Counted from the stretch's first letter, positions 1 through 10,549 are shown. The stretch is 64,000 bases of DNA from Ruminococcus sp. (GCA_018376535.1 JAHABC010000008.1:21243-85242), one strand, 5' to 3'. Numbers and translations are program-made. The notes: generated from the sequence alone by a model not told the origin.

Positions 1-1062
1 TAGTGGAATGTAAATCTGGTTATTAAGTTTTTACTTAAATTTACTTGTTCAGTTTTAATCTCACCTTAGTGGAATGTAAATGTATCTGAGTTTAATAAGG
101 CTTATATGTTTCATTGTTTTAATCTCACCTTAGTGGAATGTAAATCTTGACTACCAGTTTGCTTAATCGAAGGCATTTTGCTGTTTTAATCTCACCTTAG
201 TGGAATGTAAATTTTAGATTTACTTAAATATCCTGACGTTTGTCTAGTTTTAATCTCACCTTAGTGGAATGTAAATCATTTTTAAAAATTGTATTTTTTT
301 TTGCTTTTTTTGTTTTAATCTCACCTTAGTGGAATGTAAATACATACCGCTTACTCCTGCATAATTTACACTTACGCCGTTTTAATCTCACCTTAGTGGA
401 ATGTAAATTATTCAAATACGGAGGATTTTTCAAATGAATAATGAGTTTTAATCTCACCTTAGTGGAATGTAAATGTATGAATTCATTTATTGATGGACTA
501 TACATACATAGTTTTAATCTCACCTTAGTGGAATGTAAATTTGCTTTATAATATCTTGCGTGGCTTTAGCATCTGGTTTTAATCTCACCTTAGTGGAATG
601 TAAATCCCAATACTTAAATTTTGGTGGTATATATAATATATGTTTTAATCTCACCTTAGTGGAATGTAAATACGGAGCAACAGACCCTTTTATTGTAGAC
701 GAAAACGGTTTTAATCTCACCTTAGTGGAATGTAAATTTTTCTGTTATTTTGTCGCAACCGGTCATTAGTTGGTTTTAATCTCACCTTAGTGGAATGTAA
801 ATAATGTTGAAAGTATCCCATATTTGGAAAATTTTAGGTTTTAATCTCACCTTAGTGGAATGTAAATTTAGAATAAAAAGAGGTGTTTAACATGAATTTA
901 TTAAGTTTTAATCTCACCTTAGTGGAATGTAAATAATTTAAAAGCGGACAAAAACAATAAATTTCTAAGTTTTAATCTCACCTTAGTGGAATGTAAATTT
1001 CATTGTCGACGAAAACGACGTAAAAGTTGTCTGTTTTAATCTCACCTTAGTGGAATGTAAAT

Positions 1063-1097
1063 ACAAGTGGACTCGAACCACCGACCTCACGCTTATC
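1063..1097 (+). CRISPR. Spacer matching the antisense of a tRNA-Ile(GAU) 3' half
   Basis: The reverse complement of this 35-bp spacer reads as a tRNA from the anticodon onward: GAT anticodon, AA, anticodon-stem 3' strand GCGTG, variable loop AGGTC, T arm GGTGG-TTCGAGT-CCACT, then three acceptor bases TGT. The T stem pairs correctly. This is the standard arrangement of tRNA-Ile with anticodon GAU. The spacer therefore came from a tRNA gene, or from an integrated element carrying a tRNA 3' end as its attachment site. Confidence 0.9.
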
Positions 1098-4000
1098 GTT
1101 TTAATCTCACCTTAGTGGAATGTAAATAGAGATAGACCAACGAAGGTAATTTTTATCTTCACCAGTTTTAATCTCACCTTAGTGGAATGTAAATCAGGAA
1201 CAACCTCAAGAACAAGAACAAGAAACTATGTTTTAATCTCACCTTAGTGGAATGTAAATAGTGTTGCTCTAATTTCTTGATTTTCTTTTTCTAAGTTTTA
1301 ATCTCACCTTAGTGGAATGTAAATCCAAAATTTAAGTATTGGGAGGAAAATTTTTACAAGTTTTAATCTCACCTTAGTGGAATGTAAATTTGTTCTAGGA
1401 TATGTGGCTAAAGTATCTAATGTTGGGTTTTAATCTCACCTTAGTGGAATGTAAATTTATCTTTTGATGTTGCTAACCAGTATAATTTTGGGTTTTAATC
1501 TCACCTTAGTGGAATGTAAATTATGTTCAGAATGGTAATATACCCGTGCTGGATAAAGTTTTAATCTCACCTTAGTGGAATGTAAATATACACGACTAGA
1601 GGATTTATATTTAATAACTAGAGGTTTTAATCTCACCTTAGTGGAATGTAAATAAACTTGCTAGAAATATGAAGGAATGTTATAGCGAGTTTTAATCTCA
1701 CCTTAGTGGAATGTAAATTATTTCTAAAAGTGTTTGTACTGCTATTATGTGTTGTTTTAATCTCACCTTAGTGGAATGTAAATTTGATATTACATATTTT
1801 TTAAAACTCATCATACCCGTTTTAATCTCACCTTAGTGGAATGTAAATAAGATTTTATGAACATCTTTAGTCATATACTTTGTGTTTTAATCTCACCTTA
1901 GTGGAATGTAAATCTTTGTAAGATTAAAAGTAATTGTTATCTTACTTAGTTTTAATCTCACCTTAGTGGAATGTAAATCTTGACTTCTAAATTGCAGTGT
2001 GCAGCGCTTTTTGGTTTTAATCTCACCTTAGTGGAATGTAAATCTTGACTTCTAAATTGCAGTGTGCAGCGCTTTTTGTTTTAATCTCACCTTAGTGGAA
2101 TGTAAATTTCAATTTGTGCGAATATTAAAAATTCGCACAAGGGTTTTAATCTCACCTTAGTGGAATGTAAATTGCTTATTGGTTGATTTCAATCCTAACA
2201 AATGTATGGTTTTAATCTCACCTTAGTGGAATGTAAATTTTTCAACCTCTCCTTTTACAGTTTTCTTTAACATTCGTTTTAATCTCACCTTAGTGGAATG
2301 TAAATTCAATAAATGAATTCATACATGTATTATAAGCCGTTGGTTTTAATCTCACCTTAGTGGAATGTAAATCAATGTAGACTTTTGGGTTGGAATATTA
2401 CTAAAAAGTTTTAATCTCACCTTAGTGGAATGTAAATCAATGTAGACTTTTGAGTTGGAATATTACTAAAAAGTTTTAATCTCACCTTAGTGGAATGTAA
2501 ATAAAATTACAGTAGTTGCCAAATTATAATTTGTTGGAGTTTTAATCTCACCTTAGTGGAATGTAAATAATGTTGAAAGTATCCCATATTTGAAAAATTT
2601 TACCGTTTTAATCTCACCTTAGTGGAATGTAAATGTACAAGCAAAAAAGTTTACAAGTGGTTACAATAACGAGTTTTAATCTCACCTTAGTGGAATGTAA
2701 ATTGTTAAAAAACACGGCTTATTCTACTATTCTACAGTTTTAATCTCACCTTAGTGGAATGTAAATACATAAATGTCGGGAGCAGGTTGGAAAGGACATT
2801 AGGTTTTAATCTCACCTTAGTGGAATGTAAATACAGGCTATAAGGTGCATAGTATCGGAAGTTAAGAGTTTTAATCTCACCTTAGTGGAATGTAAATTGT
2901 AAAAAAGTGTAAGTATCACGCAGTGTAGGAACCGTTTTAATCTCACCTTAGTGGAATGTAAATCCTTTTTAAAAATTTTGTACTATCAATATTAATGCTG
3001 TTTTAATCTCACCTTAGTGGAATGTAAATCTTGCTAGTAGCTGTTTTCCTGTCATTGCAAGTAAGTTTTAATCTCACCTTAGTGGAATGTAAATAAAATA
3101 TGGAGGATTTAAGCACAATTATATTATAGTTTTAATCTCACCTTAGTGGAATGTAAATTAAGCGTTTGTAATCATATTTAACTTGCTCTTTTGTTTTAAT
3201 CTCACCTTAGTGGAATGTAAATCACAATTGGACTAATCGTCACTACAAAATTTTCAGGTTTTAATCTCACCTTAGTGGAATGTAAATAGCAGTATCGAGG
3301 TTATAAGTGAGTATATGTGTAGTTTTAATCTCACCTTAGTGGAATGTAAATATGACAAGATTAAAATTTTAGGAATTGACCAATACGTTTTAATCTCACC
3401 TTAGTGGAATGTAAATTTAAATTTTTGTCGGCTGATGTCAAATATCCGTTGTTTTAATCTCACCTTAGTGGAATGTAAATCACAAGATATTATCAAGCAA
3501 AGGTCGGGGCAAAGTAGTTTTAATCTCACCTTAGTGGAATGTAAATGTCGTGAGCTATATAACCGCTCTTTCAAGAACGCAACGTTTTAATCTCACCTTA
3601 GTGGAATGTAAATGAGTGAATTTTTTGTGGTATGGCGTTAAAAAGTCCGGTTTTAATCTCACCTTAGTGGAATGTAAATGTTGAAAAACACGGAATCAAT
3701 GGACATCTAAGGCAAGTTTTAATCTCACCTTAGTGGAATGTAAATCTATTTGCGTTGATAGCGTACCCAAAAACGCTTGTAGTTTTAATCTCACCTTAGT
3801 GGAATGTAAATAGAGTTTCAGTAGTTTTTAACTTTACTTGTATATTTTGTTTTAATCTCACCTTAGTGGAATGTAAATTTGGAAATGATTTTTTTGAATG
3901 TTCCAATGATGATGAGTTTTAATCTCACCTTAGTGGAATGTAAATTTGGAAATGATTTTTTTGAATGTTCCAATGATGATGAGTTTTAATCTCACCTTAG

Positions 4001-7000
4001 TGGAATGTAAATTAATCAAACGAAAGAAAGAAGGCAGAACTAAGAAGGCGTTTTAATCTCACCTTAGTGGAATGTAAATACGGTTTTATTTTCCCTTATC
4101 CCTCTAGTATAGAGTTTTAATCTCACCTTAGTGGAATGTAAATATATCTCCTAGCGTTTCAACAGTTTTTAACTTTACTGTTTTAATCTCACCTTAGTGG
4201 AATGTAAATGTTAGCGATAAACTCTGGGTTTTATAAGAGAATAGTTTTAATCTCACCTTAGTGGAATGTAAATATATTGTATCAAAAAATTGGATTTTGG
4301 AGATTATTCGGTTTTAATCTCACCTTAGTGGAATGTAAATTTCGTAATTGGTGAGTTGTTCTGCGGTGTATCTGCGTTTTAATCTCACCTTAGTGGAATG
4401 TAAATATCAAAAATGAAGTTTTTTTATTTCTTGAATTATGTGTTTTAATCTCACCTTAGTGGAATGTAAATTATTAAAAGTGATTTCAGGGACAACGATT
4501 TAAAAAGGTTTTAATCTCACCTTAGTGGAATGTAAATTTTAATCTTTGATTATTTGTGACTTGAAAAATATAGTTTTAATCTCACCTTAGTGGAATGTAA
4601 ATCTTTTTTATCCTCTAGGGCTTTAACTCTAGTATCGTTTTAATCTCACCTTAGTGGAATGTAAATACATTTTTGACAAAGAACAAGATACGGATTTTAA
4701 TGTTTTAATCTCACCTTAGTGGAATGTAAATAGAAACTCAGCTTTGCCAAGATTAAAACTTGTCGCAGTTTTAATCTCACCTTAGTGGAATGTAAATATG
4801 ATATAACAAAGTACGGTAATCAAGATTATATAGTTTTAATCTCACCTTAGTGGAATGTAAATAAAATTGAACCAAGCACAAGTGAAATCGTGATTTGCTG
4901 TTTTAATCTCACCTTAGTGGAATGTAAATTTAATAATTATGAACATTTTGTAAACAATTAAAAAAGTTTTAATCTCACCTTAGTGGAATGTAAATTTTGA
5001 TTTATATAGTGCAAGTGGAATACTAGCTATTTGTTTTAATCTCACCTTAGTGGAATGTAAATTTTTAATGAAAAGGAGGTTAAAAGATGGATAACTATCG
5101 TTTTAATCTCACCTTAGTGGAATGTAAATTTTACTAACATTTTTGACAAAGAACAAGATACGGAGTTTTAATCTCACCTTAGTGGAATGTAAATGCGTAT
5201 ATAATATTATTAGCACCGATAGTCAAATTAGTTTTAATCTCACCTTAGTGGAATGTAAATTTGTATGATATTTTACGCCTTGTGTAAGACTGGTTGGGTT
5301 TTAATCTCACCTTAGTGGAATGTAAATTGTTGAATTTCAACAAATTTTATTGTAACTTTAAAGTTTTAATCTCACCTTAGTGGAATGTAAATAATTTTGA
5401 CATTGTTTTTTCTTGTAAATATTCAGTGTTTTAATCTCACCTTAGTGGAATGTAAATCCTCATACTGTTTTAGCTAAAATGCACAAGTTAGGTTTTAATC
5501 TCACCTTAGTGGAATGTAAATCCATTTTTTAGATTTCTAATAGTCGCATCATTCAGTTTTAATCTCACCTTAGTGGAATGTAAATATTGAATCCGAAGTC
5601 TTATATGGCTACACTCCTTGGTTTTAATCTCACCTTAGTGGAATGTAAATTTTACTAAATCTTATGATTAGAGGCATGAACGCTAGTTTTAATCTCACCT
5701 TAGTGGAATGTAAATAAAAAAAAGCTACAAAGTTCATTAACGGCGGTTTGCGGTTTTAATCTCACCTTAGTGGAATGTAAATTCTATCAAAACCTAGCTG
5801 AACTATTTCAACTCCGTAGTTTTAATCTCACCTTAGTGGAATGTAAATCACTGTTTGTCAAGTTTTCAATAAGTTTATTTACAAGGTTTTAATCTCACCT
5901 TAGTGGAATGTAAATGTGATGACGACCACCGAATTTTTAGAGAAAATCACAGTTTTAATCTCACCTTAGTGGAATGTAAATTTACTTTTCCACTTAGTGA
6001 GTTACCAGATGCTTGGTTTTAATCTCACCTTAGTGGAATGTAAATCTTGGAGTATGACCTGCCTTTAGTGATACTGCTCTGTTTTAATCTCACCTTAGTG
6101 GAATGTAAATTGTTGATTGAGTATAAAAAGTGAGTACGCATAAAAAGTTTTAATCTCACCTTAGTGGAATGTAAATTGTTAGAAATGCAGTTCCAATTCC
6201 TATGATTATTGCGTTTTAATCTCACCTTAGTGGAATGTAAATTCAAACTATCATCATCTTCACGAACTAAGATATTATGTTTTAATCTCACCTTAGTGGA
6301 ATGTAAATTTGTTTGGCTCAGCTCCCCTGAAGCATAACACATCAGTTTTAATCTCACCTTAGTGGAATGTAAATTATTAATCTTCCTTTCTGATTTTTTT
6401 GATGTTTGAGTTTTAATCTCACCTTAGTGGAATGTAAATAATTGTTCACTTGTAGTTTTATTATAAATAATCGGATGTTTTAATCTCACCTTAGTGGAAT
6501 GTAAATTGCAATACAATAGTTATCACAATATTTCTATTATCAAGTTTTAATCTCACCTTAGTGGAATGTAAATATTCTAATTTGATATAATATAATATAT
6601 TTTATTGTGGTTTTAATCTCACCTTAGTGGAATGTAAATAGTGAAACTATACTACTAACCGATACAGGCTCCTGGTTTTAATCTCACCTTAGTGGAATGT
6701 AAATGAGATTAAGCAAACCCAGAGCGGTATTTCAGTCTGCAGTTTTAATCTCACCTTAGTGGAATGTAAATAAAAAAAAGTTACAAAGTTCATCAACGGC
6801 GGTTTGCGGTTTTAATCTCACCTTAGTGGAATGTAAATTGTAAGGTGTTACCGTGTTAGACGACTTTTTTATATCAGTTTTAATCTCACCTTAGTGGAAT
6901 GTAAATGTTATTTTTATACGCATAATCAAAAAATTGTGTATCGTTTTAATCTCACCTTAGTGGAATGTAAATAAAAAATATGGAGGATTTAAGCACAATT

Positions 7001-8185
7001 ATATTATGTTTTAATCTCACCTTAGTGGAATGTAAATGTGCAATATCTAAGCATATCTTTTTCGCATTCAACGTTTTAATCTCACCTTAGTGGAATGTAA
7101 ATTATTTTTAGGTGTTCTTGACCTCCTGAATTAATTTGTTTTAATCTCACCTTAGTGGAATGTAAATTTGTCATTTTCAATAATATAGCTGAAATTTTTA
7201 AGTTTTAATCTCACCTTAGTGGAATGTAAATTTCATTGTCGACGAAAACGATGTAAAAGTTGTCTATGTTTTAATCTCACCTTAGTGGAATGTAAATAAA
7301 GAAGTACAGCACACTGCAATTTAGAAGTCAAGGTTTTAATCTCACCTTAGTGGAATGTAAATGCAGTGGATTTAGATGAGTTTAAACAGTACTTAGAAGT
7401 TTTAATCTCACCTTAGTGGAATGTAAATTCAAATAGAAAGTTGCTATCTACTGGGATATAATGTTTTAATCTCACCTTAGTGGAATGTAAATTTAGTAAT
7501 CTTGGAATATTCATTAAAATGTTTTCTAGGTTTTAATCTCACCTTAGTGGAATGTAAATGCGTTGAAAAACTTTCCATTTTTGCTAGTAAACGCGTTTTA
7601 ATCTCACCTTAGTGGAATGTAAATTTTTGAGTGGTGCTTCGGTTTGCACTATTCGTGGTGGTTTTAATCTCACCTTAGTGGAATGTAAATTTTGTGAAAT
7701 CTCTTTACTAACGATGGGATAACCAGTTTTAATCTCACCTTAGTGGAATGTAAATTTATATTCGTAAGGTACAATGTAAATATTGCTATGTTTTAATCTC
7801 ACCTTAGTGGAATGTAAATTATAAATGTAGGGATTGCCGACTTCCAGTCGGGGAACGTTTTAATCTCACCTTAGTGGAATGTAAATTATGTAATAGTTTC
7901 GCCGTTTGCGGTAGTATACTGTTTTAATCTCACCTTAGTGGAATGTAAATCCACTTGATATTGCAGAGTTAAAATCGTTCATGTATGGTTTTAATCTCAC
8001 CTTAGTGGAATGTAAATAGACAAAGTACATAGTATAGCATCTTCTTTTGAAATGTTTTAATCTCACCTTAGTGGAATGTAAATAGACAAAGTACATAGTA
8101 TAGCATCTTCTTTTGAAATGTTTTAATCTCACCTTAGTGGAATGTAAATAAATAATCGTAAACTCCTAGTTTGCCAGTGATATGG

Positions 8186-8208
8186 GTTTTAATCTCACCT
8201 TAGTGGAA
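8186..8208 (+). repeat. Degenerate terminal CRISPR repeat (trailer end)
   Basis: The first 23 bases match the array repeat exactly. The last seven positions (TGTAAAT in the consensus) read ATAAAGG. Degeneration at one end is the usual sign of the leader-distal end, so it orients the array. Confidence 0.93.
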
Positions 8209-8221
8209 ATAAAGGTAAAAA

Positions 8222-8253
8222 AAGTCCCACTATACGTTATGTATAGTGGGATT
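8222..8253 (-). terminator. Intrinsic terminator of hom-thrB
   Basis: An 11-bp perfect stem, TCCCACTATAC (8225-8235) with its complement at 8241-8251, has a 5-base loop. On the minus strand it is followed by a run of T (ACTTTTTTTACC), so it terminates thrB. It sits 14 bases past the last CRISPR repeat and could also stop array transcripts, though it lacks a T run on the plus strand. Confidence 0.85.
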
Positions 8254-8269
8254 ATAATTATTAATACAA

Positions 8270-9157
8270 CTAAACCAAGATAGTGCCATTATTATCAATA
8301 GAAAGTTCTTTAACCTGCCATAGATTAAGATTACGTTGGTCTAAAGCGAAACGCATCTTACCAGCGAAGAAGTTATTTTTTTCATCTACGATAGCCATAA
8401 GACTAGGTCCAGCACCACTGATATACATAGCGTAAGCACCTAGAGTATATGCTATTTTGAACACCTCATCAGCATGAGGAATAAGGGGCAATCTGTAAGG
8501 TTGATGAAGTTTATCATCTACGGCAGTACGAAGATTTTCATACTTACCAGTGAGCAACGATGCCGAGAACAACGACGCTCTAGATAGATTATATACTGCA
8601 TCTTTATGAGAAACCTCTTTAGGTAGAGCCGAACGAGCCTTTTCAGTAGATAGCTCAAAGTTTGGAATGATAACCACGAACTTTAAAGCAGTATGAACTT
8701 CTTGTTTTACCCAATGTACAGCTTGACCATCGAATACGGCAGTTACGATACCACCTAATAGAGCAGGAGCAGTATTATCTGGGTGACCTTCAATTTCAGC
8801 AGATAGATTTACAATATCATCTAGTGATAAGGGATTACCCATCAAGTGATTAGCACCTACTAGACCACCTACGATACACGCCGAAGAACTTCCAAGACCT
8901 CTAGTCATAGGGATATTATTTTCTTGAACAATCTTTAAGCCTTTCAAAGATTTTCCACATATATCGTATAAAGTTTTAGCAGAAGTATATATTAGGTTAG
9001 TTTCATCGGTAGGAACGGAAGTATCATCAGCCGAAGATATTTCCAAGGAGTCATATTCTTCCATTTGTACATAGTTATAGAAGTTCAAAGCCAAACCGAG
9101 TGCATCAAAACCAGCCCCCAAGTTTGCACTGGTAGCAGGGATTTGAATTTTAATCAT
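8270..9157 (-). CDS. thrB: Homoserine kinase
   Basis: This cytoplasmic GHMP-family kinase (295 aa, usual length) phosphorylates L-homoserine with ATP to O-phosphohomoserine, the step before threonine synthase. Visible family motifs are PATSANLGAGFD at residues 7-18, EGHPDN at 123-128, the ATP-binding GLGSSSA at 87-93 and SGAGPS at 247-252. The start ATG lies 15 bp after the hom stop, with a weak AGG upstream, so hom-thrB is one transcript and translation may be coupled. No thrC follows: the operon ends at a strong terminator beside the CRISPR array. Nothing unusual in the protein. Confidence 0.96.
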   Translation of the reverse strand: MIKIQIPATSANLGAGFDALGLALNFYNYVQMEEYDSLEISSADDTSVPTDETNLIYTSAKTLYDICGKSLKGLKIVQENNIPMTRGLGSSSACIVGGLVGANHLMGNPLSLDDIVNLSAEIEGHPDNTAPALLGGIVTAVFDGQAVHWVKQEVHTALKFVVIIPNFELSTEKARSALPKEVSHKDAVYNLSRASLFSASLLTGKYENLRTAVDDKLHQPYRLPLIPHADEVFKIAYTLGAYAMYISGAGPSLMAIVDEKNNFFAGKMRFALDQRNLNLWQVKELSIDNNGTILV

Positions 9158-9172
9158 AGTTAGAACACCAAC

Positions 9173-10390
9173 CTACTTAATATCCAATACAGGAATAGTA
9201 GAAATAACCATACCATTATTTTCAGCAATGCGAACGCAAAGTTTTTCAGAGTCGGCAATACTCATAGGTTTGGTGATAAATACAGTATAGTCATCATCAA
9301 TGCAGATAGTTTGAGAACCTTCTGGAATTAATGAACTACTACCTTTAATTCGGAAATACATTTGAGCAGTAAACTCAGTATAGTCAGCTATAAAATCGGT
9401 ATTATTAGTATCTTCCCAATATTGAGATAGTACAGTTTCATGATGTTGAACTTCATTAATAATATCACCAAGAACGGCACTAGCAGTAGGTAGTTTACCA
9501 GCACCACGACCATAGAATAGAGTTTTATCTATACCGTTACCACAAACCATAACAGCGTTGAAAACGTCATCAACATGAGCGATTAAGTTATCATTACTAA
9601 CAAGCATAGGGCAAACTAAAGGAATAATCTTACCATTATCTAACTTTTTAACGTAAGCTATTAACTTGATAGCACCACCCCATTGTTTAACGTACTTAAC
9701 GTCATCAAGGGAGATATCTGTAATACCCTTAGTGTATACACTATTAGGATAAACGTGCTTACCATATACTAAAGAAGATATAATACAAATCTTTCTGCAA
9801 GCGTCATCGCCCTCAACATCGGCAGTAGGGTCTTTTTCAGCGTAGCCGAGTTCTTGAGCCATAGCTAGAGCAGTTTCAAAGTTCATATGTTCGTTAATCA
9901 TTTTAGTTAGAATAAAGTTAGTAGTACCGTTTAGAATACCAGCGACTTCAGTTATTTCGTTAGCTGCAAGGCACTTGTGTAGAGGTCTAATTATTGGAAT
10001 AGCACCACCAACACTAGCTTCAAAGAAGAAGTTACAGTTATGTTCTTTAGCGACTTTTAATAGTTCTGCACCTTTTTCGGCAACCAACTGCTTATTAGAT
10101 GTAGATACACTTTTACCCTTTTCCAAACAAGCCTTAACGAACTCATAAGCAGGGTGAACACCACCCATACATTCAGCTACAGCAGTAACCTCATCATCAG
10201 CCAATATAGTTTCTATACTTTTAACGAACTTATCGGCATAAGGGCTATTAGGGAACTCTCTAATATCAAGGATATACTTAATATCCATAGGTTGACCAGC
10301 TCTAGCGATTATGCTATCCTTGTTAGTGTAGAACAGTTCAACTACACCAGAACCTACTACGCCATAGCCTAGTACTGCAAATTTTGACAT
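9173..10390 (-). CDS. hom: Homoserine dehydrogenase
   Basis: Reduces aspartate semialdehyde to homoserine with NAD(P)H, the branch point to threonine and methionine. The 405-aa protein has the Rossmann nucleotide motif GYGVVG (8-13), the catalytic-domain stretches ASVGGAIPII (125-134) and GILNGTTNF (151-159), and a C-terminal segment of about 70 residues in the position of the ACT domain that gives threonine feedback control in this family. The ATG is preceded by GGAGGTAA. It is first in a two-gene operon with thrB and has its own consensus promoter upstream. No T-box or other riboswitch is visible in the short leader. Confidence 0.96.
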   Translation of the reverse strand: MSKFAVLGYGVVGSGVVELFYTNKDSIIARAGQPMDIKYILDIREFPNSPYADKFVKSIETILADDEVTAVAECMGGVHPAYEFVKACLEKGKSVSTSNKQLVAEKGAELLKVAKEHNCNFFFEASVGGAIPIIRPLHKCLAANEITEVAGILNGTTNFILTKMINEHMNFETALAMAQELGYAEKDPTADVEGDDACRKICIISSLVYGKHVYPNSVYTKGITDISLDDVKYVKQWGGAIKLIAYVKKLDNGKIIPLVCPMLVSNDNLIAHVDDVFNAVMVCGNGIDKTLFYGRGAGKLPTASAVLGDIINEVQHHETVLSQYWEDTNNTDFIADYTEFTAQMYFRIKGSSSLIPEGSQTICIDDDYTVFITKPMSIADSEKLCVRIAENNGMVISTIPVLDIK

Positions 10391-10433
10391 TTTTAATTAC
10401 CTCCGATTTTAAACAGAATACTTTTACTTAAAT

Positions 10434-10462
10434 ATTCTAACATATTTTTGATGGTATGTCAA
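10434..10462 (-). promoter_or_regulatory. Sigma-A type promoter of hom-thrB
   Basis: On the minus strand, TTGACA (10457-10462), a 17-bp spacer and TAGAAT (10434-10439) lie about 45 bp upstream of the hom start. Confidence 0.85.
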
Positions 10463-10520
10463 TTTTTTTTTAAACATATTGTAAATTTGCCGTATCCATA
10501 AAGTTTTAGGCACTTATATA

Positions 10521-10549
10521 TTGATTTTTATTAAATATCGTGTTACAAT
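10521..10549 (+). promoter_or_regulatory. Sigma-A type promoter of the SCP2-like gene
   Basis: TTGATT (10521-10526), a 17-bp spacer and TACAAT (10544-10549). It rules out an in-frame GTG at 10540 as the translation start, because that codon lies upstream of the expected transcript start near 10556. Confidence 0.75.

Larger units (their letters stand above)
1..8208 (+). CRISPR. Giant CRISPR array (126 repeat units, 125 spacers), type I-B-like
   Basis: A 30-bp direct repeat beginning GTTTTAATCT and ending GGAATGTAAAT recurs every 64-68 bp. By hand count there is a cut repeat at 1-15, 124 full repeats starting at 52 and ending with the one at 8120, and a degenerate last repeat at 8186. Spacers are 34-38 bp. 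I saw no variation among the internal repeats. The last repeat keeps its first 23 bases and then diverges, which marks the leader-distal (old) end on the right. Transcription should therefore run left to right, with an AUGUAAAU 5' handle. The 3' end of the repeat equals that of C. difficile type I-B repeats (known family); calling this array I-B is inference. Leader and cas genes are not in the window. Short open frames here are translations of the repeat, not genes. Confidence 0.99.

Noticed and set aside
2703..3715. Spacers at 2703 and 3680 as an overlapping pair
   Set aside because: They share only GTT-A/G-AAAAACACGG (about 14 bases) in AT-rich sequence, and the remaining parts differ, so chance or a short common motif is enough.
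146..6741. Spacers at 146 and 6705 as overlapping targets
   Set aside because: Only a 12-base match (GATTAAGCAAAC). With 125 AT-rich spacers such matches are expected by chance.
326..8132. Several open frames of 60-110 codons within the CRISPR array
   Set aside because: They are translations of the repeat (for example the recurring NLTLVECK or LHSTKVRLK) joined through spacers whose length keeps the frame. They lack ribosome sites and family likeness.
1..8208. The array as a type III or type II system
   Set aside because: The repeat end and inferred 5' CCW flank fit type I-B. Still, without cas genes in the window this is not proven, and shared use by a type III complex remains possible.
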